In this document: positions 22,101 through 47,831 of the stretch, in pieces
Layout: every line of letters begins with the position of its first letter
How positions within the stretch are numbered: the stretch's first letter is position 1
Source of the DNA: Euglena gracilis
Taxonomy: Eukaryota > Euglenida > Euglenophyceae > Euglenales
NCBI GenBank assembly: GCA_039621445.1
Contig: CP154954.1
Span: 65,554,891 to 65,618,890 of the forward strand
Length of the DNA: 64,000 nt
Direction: 5' to 3'
The notes under the pieces: generated by a model
The model's input: only the letters and a program-made list of their open reading frames with translations
What the model was told of the DNA's origin: nothing
The model's database searches: none
Translations under genes and position numbers: made by a program

Positions 22101-23299
22101 GGCCAATCCAGCCACCACCCTGTTCCTTTTGTCAGCTGGCTTTCCTCTCCCCCCCCCCCCCCCGACTGGTGAAATGTCCCGCCCGAGAACCTGTCGGGGT
22201 CTTTCCTGAAAAACTGACATGGTTGTTGGTCACAGTATGGGGTGGAGGTATATCAGGTGTCAGTTCCTGGCGGGGGGGGGGGGTGAGTATGCTGGAAATT
22301 CACACCCAAACCAAGGCAGAGTCACCCAACCCCCCCAACATCACCGAACGACGACCCCACAAAGACAGGGAGGGGGAAGGTGTCGGCAGACATGCACGGA
22401 CCCGTGCCCTTTGTGGTGGCCGCCATATGGATGGGTTGGTGGGGAGGGGCTGACTGGAACACATGCATGTCCCTTCCGGGCCTTCTGCCCCCATCCAGAT
22501 GTGGACCTCCTTTCGTCGAACTGGATCGAGCGCCCACTTGCACCTCGAACTTGCACAAAATCAGTAATGTTTTCGTGTTTCATTTCTCTTGACATCTGCT
22601 GCCTGTTTCTGGGCACATTTCTGGTCTTGCAAGTTGCTTTCTCAGTGAATGCTGCTTATTTTGAAGTTTAAGACTCATGCTGACTCATGAGGCATGGTCT
22701 TTGTGTTTAATGGAGCTGACATGAGTGGGCCAGTGGGAGCTTGAGTTGACGCAGTCGTGCTTTATCATCACCGGCCGCCCCTCAGTGTGCGTGGTCGATC
22801 GCCCCCAGGGTGCACGTTTTTTTTTTGGCTCAGGAATTGTTTTCTGTTGGGGGGGGGGGCAAGGCACATGTGCAAAAATTGTGGCCCAGATTGGTAATCT
22901 GCGGTGTGCGACACCATATTTTCATGTTTGACACATGCTTTCATGTTTTCATGTTTTCATCTTTTGACACAGTTACCGACCCCTCCGCCTCTGCAAAGCG
23001 TCCTCCAAGATCTACCCTTGCTGGCCTGTCCATTTGATGTCTGTCTTCCGCATTAGTACTGGCCAACCTGTTTCCTAATTGAAGAATGGGTTTATTTGCT
23101 TACCTGTCTGACGCTTCCAATTCCAAATGGCCACCTTATTGCAGGTGCTATTTTTGGAATCAGGTTGTGTCAGTTCAATAATTGGGTTTCTCGACTGATT
23201 CAAACTCTTGAAATACTTCATTTTATCCGCAAAGTTTGCACTGTTGCATTATTTTCCATGTTTTGTTCTCCCATTTTGTCAATCAATTCGGTACCGCAG

Positions 23300-23506
23300 C
23301 CGGGGGTCCATTTGGTGCAACTCGGTGTCCGGAACGGCTCATGCCCGCCGCCCTGCTCCAACCGGCCGATGCTGCGGAAGGTGACCGCCGGGGCCCGGAC
23401 CGCCGGCTTCGACTTCACCTCCGTCGGCGACGGCTACTACTGCGCCGCGTGGCAGCGGGACATGCTGGCCTCCCGCCGCCGGGTGGGCCACGGCCACGAG
23501 TACAAC
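23300..23506 (+). CDS. candidate exon, 69 codons, Cys-containing
   Basis: Acceptor GGTACCGCAG| and donor TACAAC|GTGCTG, phase 0-0. It reads PGVHLVQLGVRNGSCPPPCS, NRPMLRKVTAGARTAGFDFT and SVGDGYYCAAWQRDMLASRR. High GC at third positions. The CPPPC motif could form a disulphide or bind metal. Family unknown. Confidence 0.65.
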
Positions 23507-24445
23507 GTGCTGGGCCCGCCCATCAGATTGTTTCCGCCGTTTCCACGTTAAGCATGTTTGGCCCCCCAGCCCATTGGGGTCGCCATGGACCCCCTTTTTG
23601 AGGCATTTTGGCTTGGCGACACGTTGGCCCCCCTTGGCTGTTGGAGTCAACGTGGCCCCCCAAGTGCCCCCCCCCCCGGCCTGTTGGGCCAACATGGCCC
23701 GGACCACTGAGCCGGGGGGGGGGGAGGGGGTGATGCTGATGTGCGCACACTGCACGCTGCACACACAGGACGCCTCAGCCAGCTGTGCTGCACAGCGCGT
23801 GGAAAGTCGAGCCAGTCCCATTGAGAACCAAATTTTGTGATTTCTGAATTCATATGCCGAGCCAAACCCAGCCCAGACAATGGGGCGAGGTGTTCTGTGC
23901 GGGGAAAGGTGGAGCGTTGGACTCCACCTTTCATACACTCACGTGATGGCAACCCGACGCAGGCTGAGGGGAAGTGATTTACCAAGGTGGCCATTTTGGG
24001 CTAAAAATAGGTAAAAAATGACCCAAAGTTGCTAAAAATGGTCGAGTTGTCCAATTTACCCCCCAGTCTACAGTTCCATTCGCGTGTTCAAAAATTGGGC
24101 AGAGTCCAAGGCTACCCACCCCATGTGTTTATGCGTTTGGAGTTGGTTTTGTTTAATTTTGAAACAACGGAATTTGATTTTGGGTGCTTTGTGGTGGTCA
24201 CACACAGGGGCTGCTATACAGGTTGACTTCACCATTTGCGGGCATGTAATGTGAACAAACCTGATGGAACCAGTGCACCATTTCTATTCCCTCCTCTACC
24301 ATGCTCTGTACCACAAGCCAAAGGTGTGAAACTGTTATGAAGAGATGTTGCACCAGGCACACCCCGAACTGTTTTCTTTCTTGGACAATGTTGGCATTTT
24401 TGTTGCCTCACCCACCGAGAAACGGCCCTCTGGGTTGCCTTGCCT

Positions 24446-24512
24446 TGTCTTGGCGTGTCTTGTCTTGTGTTGTCTTGTCTTGTCTTATCTTGTCTTGTCT
24501 TGTCTTGTCTTG
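24446..24512. repeat. (TTGTC)n pentanucleotide array
   Basis: About 13 imperfect TTGTC units. Confidence 0.9.
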
Positions 24513-24971
24513 TCTCCTACCTTGTATTTTTAATTCAAGGAAGCCCGCCTGCCGCCCCTGCAGTTATTGTCCACACCACGAATGCCTAATCAGCCAGTGC
24601 ATTTCATGTGCAATTTGCTAACGTGACAAGTTGTTCGAAGTGGCAACTCGTTTACAGAAAGCAAGTGGATGTTTAGTAGTTTTTTATGTTGTTTTTTTTA
24701 ACGTAACGTGGTAACGTTGGGGGGGCATGGCTCTCATTGCAATCGTTCAGTTTCTCAGGGCAAGGAAGAGGACCCAAACTTCGGTGTCCGTCGCTGGGTG
24801 GAAGGCAAAGAAAAGTGTTGTGTGTGTACTGTGCCCCCTCTCTTTTGTCGAAGACGTGGTCAGTACGTGATGAAAACATTTTTGGGGTGTTTTTCTTTGA
24901 AGTCCTGTGTGGTTGACAGACAGTCGTTGAAACACCCGGGTCAACAGAACTTTTTGGAACATGGCTGGGAC

Positions 24972-25135
24972 CAGGCTTTTGCTTCGTCGGGTGCCTACCC
25001 CACGAGGGGGCAGGCACCCATAGCCCCATAGCACCATCCGACCCCCGGCGCCAAATTTTCTGGGTCCCCAGGCACCCTATAGCACCCACCACACCCCCTC
25101 CCCAGCTCCCCTCCCGGTCGGTAAGCACAAGCCTG
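24972..25135. mobile_element. short hAT-like MITE, 164 bp
   Basis: Ends are CAGGCTTTTGCTTCGTCGGG and, in reverse complement, CAGGCTTGTGCTTACCGACC. Flanking 8-mers GCTGGGAC and GCCGGGAC differ at one base. Internally a GTGCCTACCCC / GGGGCAGGCACC hairpin. Non-autonomous. Confidence 0.75.
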
Positions 25136-25403
25136 GCCGGGACAAGCAGAGAGGAACATGCTTGAATTTGGCACTCTCTCTAACGTCGGTGGGGAGGGGA
25201 TCAGTGGTTTAGCCCAAGTCGGTTCAGCGGAACGCTCTCCGGCGTTTGAAAAAGGTGCTATTTTAAGCATTTTTCGCGATTTTTGGCCATTTTCAGGGTC
25301 CCCCGGGGCCCTCCAGGGGGTGGGTGGGTGGGTGGGGGGACCCCCCCCTCCAGGTCTTTAAAAAGAAACCCTGCTCTCCGCCCCACCTGCTTTCCCCCGA
25401 CAG

Positions 25404-25544
25404 ATGGCGGCTGACTACAAAGTGAAGCTGGCCGGCTTGGCCGGGGGTGCCCTTCCCTCCTCCGCCACGCAGTCCCTCAACATGAGCGACGTCCATGGGC
25501 TGATGTTGCTCTTGGAGGGGGCCTCTGCTTTCTTTCCCACCTGA
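25404..25544 (+). CDS. candidate exon with stop, possible C-terminus
   Basis: Acceptor TTTCCCCCGACAG|, then MAADYKVKLAGLAGGALPSS, ATQSLNMSDVHGLMLLLEGA and SAFFPT before a TGA ending at 25544. It could be a terminal exon, or the real exon may stop at a GT upstream such as GAC|GTCCAT. Unknown family. Confidence 0.45.
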   Translation: MAADYKVKLAGLAGGALPSSATQSLNMSDVHGLMLLLEGASAFFPT

Positions 25545-25942
25545 TCACCTCATTTGCGCATTTAATGTCTTCCTCTGGGACAGAACAACCATTTGAGTTT
25601 CAAAAGGCTTTTTATTCTTCCATCTGCGCATGTGTGTGCACATTTGTACATCATACAGCATGCATATCGTACATCACCATGCATACGTCTTTTAATATTC
25701 ATATATCTGAATATTCAAGGATATAATGTGTACATATATTGTCTTTTACATGTTTCTTATATTTACATAATGACCGACCTCCCCCGGACCCTCCGGACCT
25801 GCTTACCCGTTTTCATGGGGACCTACCTCCTATTGTTGGTATCCGATGACTGTGTTGCGACAGTTTCCTGTGGGGTTATGTATCCAACAATATGTTCATT
25901 ACAAGCTCTCCTTCTCCCTGGCACGAGGCATCTGGCACGCAG

Positions 25943-26080
25943 TTGCCCTGTTTAGACCGCTTCATGGTCAACCACAGCTACCAGTACACGAAGCCTCAGA
26001 ACCGGTTTGTTGCATGGCAAGACCAGCGCACGAAGGCATACGTCCAGGCGCTACGGTTTCCCCTTGCCGCTGGCAAATTA
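25943..26080 (+). CDS. candidate exon
   Basis: After GGCACGCAG| it reads LPCLDRFMVNHSYQYTKPQN then RFVAWQDQRTKAYVQALRFP then LAAGK. Ordinary protein composition with Tyr, Trp and Gln. The donor is weak. Unknown family. Confidence 0.52.
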
Positions 26081-26786
26081 AGTGTTTTTTTTTGTATGAT
26101 TAGAAACCCTCCTCCTTTTTGGACAAGTCGCTTCAAGACCTATTAGGTGTTCACCGACCCCACTTCATTCTGCAATACACATTGCCAACCCGCATCGACC
26201 GATTTTCATGGTGGCTTTTTCCCCAGCCCAACTGCGCATATGATTCGGGAAGCTGCATGGGTGGAGGAGGGCCAACCACCCTCTGATTGACAGCTGTTGG
26301 TTATTTGTGGAGATAACCTGTCTGTGGGGCACCGTGTGCCGACTTCCCCAGACAAGCTGTATGGGAAGGCATGCTGGTGAGCAGCCCCCCCCCCCTGCCC
26401 AGCCCCTCAAAAAGTGGAGGCGTTGGTCGGACCCCCCGCACACCCAGTACGGAAAGCTTCATTGGGCACTGAACGCAACGCCGAAATCGACGCCGTTGGC
26501 GACCAGAAAGAGTTAGCTGGGTATCAGGCCCGCCCACCCAGATGGGTGGCTCAGTAAGCCTTCAGGCCGTTCTGTTGCTTGTTTTAAGGTGTCGTGAGAA
26601 ATGTCCATGGAAACAGGAGGGGGCTTTTGTATTGGACATGTGTGGTGAACACTGGTCATGTTTGGCATTGCCCGTCCGGCATCACGCTCGTCACACATGA
26701 CCTGCCAAGAGCAGCCCTCCGCAATCCCCCGGGGCAATGCGGGTGGATCATACTGACGTTGGCTCTAACTCGGCATGGGGGCGCAG

Positions 26787-26920
26787 CGGCGCGTGAGCCC
26801 AACCCCCAGAGCTTCGAGGAGCACCTCATCATCCTGTGGGCGAAGGCGCGGGCGTTCGAAGCGGAGCTGCTGCGGGAGGTCCGGGCCCGGTTCAGTCTGC
26901 AGTACCTCCGGCCACACTGC
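26787..26920 (+). CDS. candidate exon, helical
   Basis: After GGGCGCAG| one frame reads REPNPQSFEEHLIILWAKAR then AFEAELLREVRARFSLQYLR. Strong helix prediction by eye and very high third-position GC. Unknown family. Confidence 0.55.
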
Positions 26921-27299
26921 AGGGCTCAGCGGGGGTGGGGGGGGGCTTGGCCTGCTGCCGGCGCCCGACGCCCGACGCCCGCCTAGCCGTGGCCGACGCC
27001 GGGCAGCTCCCCAAACATACATGGTGCCGGTGCCCTGTTGTTGGACGGCCGGCTCCAGCGACCCCACCATGCTCATTTCTGATGCGTGGACCTCGTGGCA
27101 TCTGCAAGGTTTTGGGGTTCCTCTGCCCTGCCATCGGGGGGGCGGGTGATGACCAAGTGGTGGAGTATTACACCGCCGCCCCCATCTAAGACTGGCTATG
27201 CTCCCGTGGTGTGTCAAACTGTCAACAGGTCCGAATATTTTCATCCGAATGGAAAACACACAGGTGACGTGTGCATCAAAGATTTGAAGGAACGACACA

Positions 27300-27407
27300 T
27301 TTTGCCTTGGACAAAGGGTGTGCAAATGATCGGCAGCCCCAGTTTGAGTTCAACCCATTGAGTGGCAGCCGCACTGCTTCTTGGCATCGATGCATGCCTT
27401 CTGTGCA
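27300..27407 (+). CDS. weak candidate exon
   Basis: Frame reads CANDRQPQFEFNPLSGSRTA then SWHRCMPSVQ and ends at GTGCAG|GTCAGG, a good donor. No clear acceptor. Only the donor and composition support it. Confidence 0.27.
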
Positions 27408-27742
27408 GGTCAGGGTGGATCATCCTCATTGCCTTAGAAGCACAATTGCACCACTGTCCACGTTTCTGTTATTTTATATTTCTCTGAAATTAACTCAGAA
27501 AATATTTATCTTTATATTCAGCTTCGGTTGAAACTGTTGTGACGTCCCTTTTTTCTCCTTAGAAATGAAATAAAGGGGGAAAGCATGAAAAAAATTGAGC
27601 TGCATATTCTGTATTTGCACACCAGTTGATTGTTCATTTTAATTTATTCAGTAATTGCAATTCAATTTTTTTTCAATGCGCTTCATTTTCCTGCATTTTT
27701 CCCCAAACGCGGGCGGTCCGTGTTCCCCCGCTGTGTCGCCAG

Positions 27743-27887
27743 GTCCACCGGGGCCTGGCGCCACGGGATCAGCCTGCAGTTCATGGAGAAGAAGGTGGTG
27801 CGCTGCGGGGACCAGCCCGCCCTGCTGGTGGTTTTCCGTGACTACACCCCAGACAGAGTCCAATCGTGTTTTTGCTGGGGTGAATAT
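27743..27887 (+). CDS. candidate exon with PAS-like C-terminal strands
   Basis: Acceptor TGTCGCCAG| and consensus donor GAATAT|GTGAGT. It reads STGAWRHGISLQFMEKKVVR then CGDQPALLVVFRDYTPDRVQ. The end G-x-PALLVVFRD-x-T resembles the last two strands of PAS domains (..G.PALLVIFRDITER..). That is a resemblance over about 20 residues only. The exon borders are good. Confidence 0.62.
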
Positions 27888-27965
27888 GTGAGTATCACTT
27901 TTATTGTTGCCTTGGTGTGTGCGTGTGCGTGTATTGGATGTATGGGGGTTTGATGCGGTCTCTGT

Positions 27966-29640
<1,675 letters not shown>

Positions 29641-30153
29641 TGGATGAGTGGCTGGGGTGGGGTAGGTGGGGATGTGGGTGGGTGGGGGTGGGGTTGGTGG
29701 GTGGGTGCCTGTGCGCTTCCAGCAGTGTGTGGCAACCTTGTGCGCTATGTTTATAAGTTGCCTCATCCCATGCAGTGGGCGACCCTCCTGGTGCATGGGC
29801 CCCTGTGTCCACACTACGCCCCACGCCGCATCCAGCGGCCCCTTCCATTGTCTGATTGCTGCCTCCCCACTAAGCCCCCCTAAAAACTTGACGAGTGCGC
29901 TTTTTTTTGGCCAAACCAAATTTCGTCTCTTTGGTGATGTATGGTGACACAAACTGCCAAATTGGATTAAACTGCCCAAAATGGTGTGGTGTGAATTTTT
30001 TCAAGAGATGCGTCAATTTGCCCAAAATCGGCCATATTGAGCCATACGCGGCGCAAAGTGGCCCAGAATCACCCAAAACGATCAAAAAAATGTACATAAC
30101 CCCATTTTTTAGGAAATTTTGGTCCCCCGGGGTCGCGCCATTGGGGGGTGAAC

Positions 30154-30529
30154 CAGGCTTCTTTTAAGGGGGCGTGTCCGGGGCTGGACCTCCCCGGCCC
30201 CTCCGGGGTCCCGTGCCTAATGTCCATGTATGGGTTTCGGCGAGAAGTGAGGAAAATTTTTTTGAAATGGCCTCAGACGACCCGATTTTTGGGGGTCCCC
30301 CGGGCCGAAAATTCGGCCACCCTGACCGCGCACCTGTTTAGGTGGGGGGGTGTCCCCCCCCACCCCCCCCCCCCCCGGCCCGCAGGGGGGGGGCCGGACC
30401 ACCCCCCCCCCCACCTGTCCTTATATCGAACCCTGCCCGGGGGGTCCCGCACAGCGGCACAGACAAACAGGCCAGAGGCCAAAATCAGCACCAGGCCAGA
30501 CCCCCCCCCCGGTCTTAAAAAGAAGCCTG
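30154..30529. mobile_element. hAT-like MITE, 376 bp
   Basis: Ends CAGGCTTCTTTTAAGG and, in reverse complement, CAGGCTTCTTTTTAAG. Flanking 8-mers GGGTGAAC and GGGTGAGC (one mismatch). Inside are C/G-run hairpins and TTATATCGAACCCTG. No ORF. Confidence 0.8.
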
Positions 30530-30589
30530 GGGTGAGCAATTAGATATCTGTCCCTTGGGCCTTGCCGATGTCCCGACCGGCCGGCCCCA

Positions 30590-30736
30590 CTTCCCCGTCG
30601 GGTCTGCGCCGTGGCGGCCGCGGCCGCTGCCCGCACCTCCTCCGGCCGGAAGAGCGTCAACGTCAACGTCTTCGACCTCAAGCAGGACTGGCGCGAGCGG
30701 CTCGGGCAGCACTACGGACTCTCGCAGGCAGGCTGA
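30590..30736 (+). CDS. candidate exon
   Basis: One frame reads VAAAAAARTSSGRKSVNVNV then FDLKQDWRERLGQHYGLSQA G and a TGA. It could end at the stop or at a non-canonical TCGCAG|GC donor. The sequence after the Ala run is good globular protein. No clear acceptor closer than about 30541. Unknown family. Confidence 0.48.
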   Translation, partial: LPRRVCAVAAAAAARTSSGRKSVNVNVFDLKQDWRERLGQHYGLSQAG

Positions 30737-30859
30737 CGGTTCAGGCGCGGCCGACCCCGTCCCCAGGGGGTGGGGGGCTGGCCACTCACCACACAAAGTG
30801 GGCCAGAGGCGAAGTCAGCGCCGGCCATAAACAGACAAGAAGCCTTAGTGCAACTAGGG

Positions 30860-30975
30860 GGGGGGGCGGAAATCCCGGACACCCTTGGATGTCTGGGGGG
30901 GGTCGTCCACCCCTGCCCACCTGCCTTTCCCATTCTGGGGTGGGGGGTGGTTTCTGCCAAACCCCCGGCACTCCG
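30860..30975. repeat. fragment of dispersed GGAATCCCTGAAACCC-type repeat
   Basis: GGAAATCCCGGACACCC followed by a G run and paired CCACCCC matches the layout of 31890, 59897 and 60501. This is a dispersed C/G-hairpin repeat family. Confidence 0.45.
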
Positions 30976-31141
30976 AGACCCCCTCCCTGCGTGCACTGTG
31001 GCGGTTTGTTTGGTTCCTTTTATCCCTTCTTCTGGCCTGGCGCTGTTGTTCGCCTCTGGCCCTGTTTGTCTGTGTACGTGGAGGTGGCCAGAGCTGAGCC
31101 CCCCCCCCCTGCCGGCGTGGTCAACCTCAGCCTGGCCGCAG

Positions 31142-31243
31142 GGCAACCTGCTGGGCCGGAAGTTCTACATGGATTGTTTCCACGGCACGAACAACAAGAA
31201 GGAGATCACCCACGGCGTGGCACGATTGGGCTGGGTTCCCAGG
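31142..31243 (+). CDS. candidate exon, 34 codons, phase 0-0
   Basis: Acceptor GCCTGGCCGCAG| and donor CCCAGG|GTACAC. It reads GNLLGRKFYMDCFHGTNNKK then EITHGVARLGWVPR. Clean borders and a balanced composition. Unknown family. Confidence 0.6.
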
Positions 31244-31469
31244 GTACACTTACAACAAGGTATCCATGGAACTCTCCCTTTTTGGTTTCAAGAATGGGTG
31301 GATGGGTTTGTCTTGTGTGCACCAAATATCACCCCCCTCCCCCAGGGAAGTTGTTGGGCTGTGTGATACCACAAGAAGTTGTCTCCTTTGGGACCATACC
31401 AGCTGGAAAGTTCACGGAGTCGCCACCTTGGGTATTTGTCATTTAAACTTGTACCTCCTGATTTCTCAG

Positions 31470-31564
31470 GTGACACGTTCCGCAAGGGGGAATATCTTCA
31501 TCTGACGGAATGCTGTGTGTGTCCAAAGTGTTTCAATTGGAGTGAAAGAAAAACCGCCAGAAAG
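31470..31564 (+). CDS. candidate exon, Cys-rich
   Basis: Acceptor GATTTCTCAG| and donor AGAAAG|GTATCA. The frame reads DTFRKGEYLHLTECCVCPKC then FNWSERKTARK. The CCxCxxC cluster suggests a zinc knuckle. Its start phase (needs one base) does not match the phase-0 end of the 31142 exon, so another exon lies between or one border is wrong. Confidence 0.5.
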
Positions 31565-31889
31565 GTATCATATTTTTAGATTTGATCTGTGATGATATTT
31601 TTTCCCCGAGCTTTCTTCCCCACTTGTTCCGCCCGGCGACCTCAGCACGCTGCAAGGCTTGGGGTTCACTGGCTGCCCCCGCAACAGCACAGAGCCGATC
31701 GCCTAAGTTGCTGTCTGCCCCCCTCCCCTATTTTGTCTCCTACAGCTCCTCCTCCCGCCGCTGTCAATCACTGCATGCACCGTCAGTCACCGAATTGTCA
31801 CTGCTATTTCCCCACAACCACTCTTTCATTTTTTGCAATATTTTTTCCCGAAGTTCCGTGTGAAGGTTGGATGTCCTCCTCCGAACCCA

Positions 31890-31970
31890 GGACAGGGTAG
31901 GGCTGGCAGACATCCCCGAAACCCCATGGGTGGTGGGTGGGGTGTCCGACCACCCACCACATATTCGTAT
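31890..31970. repeat. dispersed repeat, ACATCCCCGAAACCCCATGG type
   Basis: GGACAGGGTAGGGCTGGCAG, then ACATCCCCGAAACCCCATGG, then a GGTGGTGGGTGGGGTG / CACCCACCAC hairpin. The same order occurs at 59897 and 60501. Confidence 0.6.
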
Positions 31971-32114
31971 TTCTGCTGTTTTTTTGCAAGAGTTGTTGGT
32001 GGGGAGGGCTTCCTCCTGGGTTAAGTGGCAGCGCCTCCCTGGGTCGGGGTGAGCAGATGGCCAAAAGGGAGACCACCCTCCGCAATTTGAGGATGACTAG
32101 CCGAGGCGGTTCGT

Positions 32115-32239
32115 ATTGAATATATATATATATACATATATATATATCTATATATATATATATATATATACCTACCCCCCCCCGGGAAACTGTCACCTGA
32201 CAGGTTGGCCAGTACCGGGGACCCTGACAACTTCCTATG

Positions 32240-32334
<95 letters not shown>

Positions 32335-32361
32335 ATATATATATATCTATATATATATATC

Positions 32362-32392
<31 letters not shown>

Positions 32393-32659
32393 CTATATAT
32401 ATCTCTATATATATATATATATCTCTATCTATCTATATATATATATATATGTCAGTATAGGAAGTTGTCAGGGTCCCCGGTACCGGCCAACCTGTCAGGG
32501 TCATTTTCATTGACTTTCCCTTAAATGCCCGACCCGGGAAACTGTCAGGGTCCCGGCCCGGAAACTGTCAGGGTCCCTGGTACTGGCCACCTAGTCAGCA
32601 TAGGAAGTTGTCAGGGTCCGCGGTCCGGTCCTGTCAGGGACAGTTTCCGGGGGGGGTAG

Positions 32660-32665
<6 letters not shown>
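32115..32665. repeat. inverted repeat around an AT microsatellite
   Basis: Left arm at 32183-32245 and right arm at 32450-32512 are about 60-bp inverted copies sharing ACCGGGGACCCTGACAACTT. The loop is about 200 bp of TA dinucleotides with CTAT variants. A third partial copy at 32590-32660 repeats the right arm in the same orientation (AGCATAGGAAGTTGTCAGGG). Related GGAAACTGTC fragments occur at 12340, 38340 and 58390. Likely a foldback element whose centre has become a microsatellite. Confidence 0.8.
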
Positions 32666-32690
<25 letters not shown>

Positions 32691-32725
32691 CTCTCTATAT
32701 AGTAGATATATATATATATATCATA

Positions 32726-32756
<31 letters not shown>

Positions 32757-32776
32757 CTCTAGTCTCTCTCTCTCTC

Positions 32777-32812
<36 letters not shown>

Positions 32813-33075
32813 ATTTCTCTCTGTCTCCCTCTCTTCCTCTCTCTCTCTCTTCTCTCTCTCTCTTCTCTCTCTCCCTCTCCCTCCTCTCTCTCCCTCTCCT
32901 CCTCGCTCTTCCTCTCCCTCTCTCTGGCCGCCCGCTCCTCTCTCTCTTTCTCTTGTCTTCATCTCTCTCTCTCTCACCTCCATCTCTGTCCCTGCTCTCT
33001 CTTTCCTCTTCCCTCTCTCCCTCATCTCTCCCTCTCCCTCTCTTCTCCTCCCTCTCCCTCTCTCTGTCCTCCCTT
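32660..33075. repeat. (TA)n then CT-rich array
   Basis: Short TA tract to 32720, then about 350 bp of CTCTCT with TCC and a few purines. Confidence 0.95.
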
Positions 33076-33082
33076 GTGTGTA

Positions 33083-33595
33083 TGGCAGCAAGCTGCTGCT
33101 TGGCCCCCCCAGAGGGGTCCAAGTAGTAGCTCCAGGGGGGGTGCATGTGGTACCTCCCGCGTGCAACATTCCCCCCGGTTCGGTCCCGCGGAATCCCGGA
33201 ACGATGCCGAATCCGGGACAAATCGGTCGGATCTGGGGAGATTTCCCGCTTATTTTGAGAGATAGGGTTAGAGCTCGGGTCCGCGCGCCGAAAATTGGCA
33301 CTTTTGAGGAACACAGTTAGGCCGGAAGTCTGGTGGCCGCTTTCGGAAGTTTTTGGGTCGCCATTTCGCTGTATTTTTATCGCAAACCCACCCCAATTCG
33401 GTCGGAAATGCATCCTAACCTCTCCTTAATTTCTCAAAAGTGGAGCCCGACAGGAGGCCGGTCAGAACCCTAACCCTATCCCAGTAAATAACCCCGAATA
33501 TCCCGAACGTCGGACGCGGGAGCTGCCACACGGACCCCCTCCTGCAGCTACTATTTGGACCCCAGGGGAGGGGGGCAAATAGTAGCTTGCTGCCA
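33083..33595. mobile_element. TGGCAGC-family TIR element, 513 bp
   Basis: Left end TGGCAGCAAGCTGCTGCTTG and right end, in reverse complement, TGGCAGCAAGCTACTATTTG. TA flanks both sides. Inverted similarity continues inward (GGGGTCCAAGTAGTAGCTCC / its partner near 33545). A GATAGGGTTAG motif lies near 33262 and CTAACCCTA near 33470, inverted, as in the other two family members. No ORF. Inserted between CT and TA microsatellites. Confidence 0.78.
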
Positions 33596-33780
33596 TATAT
33601 GTATATATATATATATATACATAACTATGCATAAATAGATATATATATATAGATATAGATATGCACACACACATATATATACACACATACATGTACAAAA
33701 ATACATGTGTATATGTTGTATATGCATATTCATCCATACAATATTTTTATGCAAGCATTTTTTGTGTTTTTTTTTTCCAG

Positions 33781-47095
<13,315 letters not shown>

Positions 47096-47442
47096 ACCGG
47101 CCGCCGCCCGCACAGAACGTTCACCGTGCGATCCCTTTTACACCTCATTTTCCAGTCTTTTTTATGTCATTTTTTTGGAAGTCGCGTGCAGTGTAGGTTT
47201 TTCGCCCGTGGGCCCATCTTCACTCTTTCTCTCTCTTTTCCCACGTCAGTTGTTGGCATTGGCCCATTCGGCCCACATCCACTGCTGTCGTTTTGCTTTG
47301 CATGATGTGTTGCTTGTTCATGTGTACTGCAGCATCTTCCCTCATTTTCTTCAACCCAACACATCGCAAGCCTGACCCAATGCCTTTCGCCCCTTCTCGA
47401 TCTGTACATTCTTTGTTTCGCCTTATGCTGTAGAAAGCCCCG

Positions 47443-47494
47443 CTGTTGTTGTTGTTGTTGCTGCTGTTGCTGTTGTTGCTGTTGTTGTTGTTGT

Positions 47495-47529
<35 letters not shown>

Positions 47530-47676
47530 TTGTTGCTGTTGTTGTTGCTGTTGCTGTTGTTGTTGCTGCTGTTGTTGTTGTTGTTGTTGCTGTTGTTGTT
47601 GCTGTTGTTGCTGTTGGTGTTGTTGTTGTTGCTGTTGCTGTTGTTGTTGCTGTTGTTGCTGTTGTTGTTGCTGTTA

Positions 47677-47712
<36 letters not shown>

Positions 47713-47831
47713 TTGTTGTTGTTGTTGCTGTTGTTGTTGCTGTTGTTGCTGTTGTTGTTGTTGTTGTTGCTGTTGTTGCTGTTGCTGTTGTTGTTGCTGT
47801 TGTTGTTGCTGTTGTTGTTGTTGTTGTTGTT
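47443..47831. repeat. interrupted (TTG/CTG)n trinucleotide array
   Basis: About 129 triplets, nearly all TTG or CTG. On + one frame is poly-Leu. On - the complementary frame is poly-Gln (CAA/CAG), but it contains a TAA at 47674-47676 and one His codon. It lies about 350 bp after the RNF32-like stop. It might be 3' UTR or intergenic. Confidence 0.95.

Noticed and set aside
29715-29883. Exon reading GNLVRYVYKLPHPMQWATLL
   Set aside because: Two frames are equally open, and the only acceptor (TTCCAGCAG) fits the other frame; no donor.
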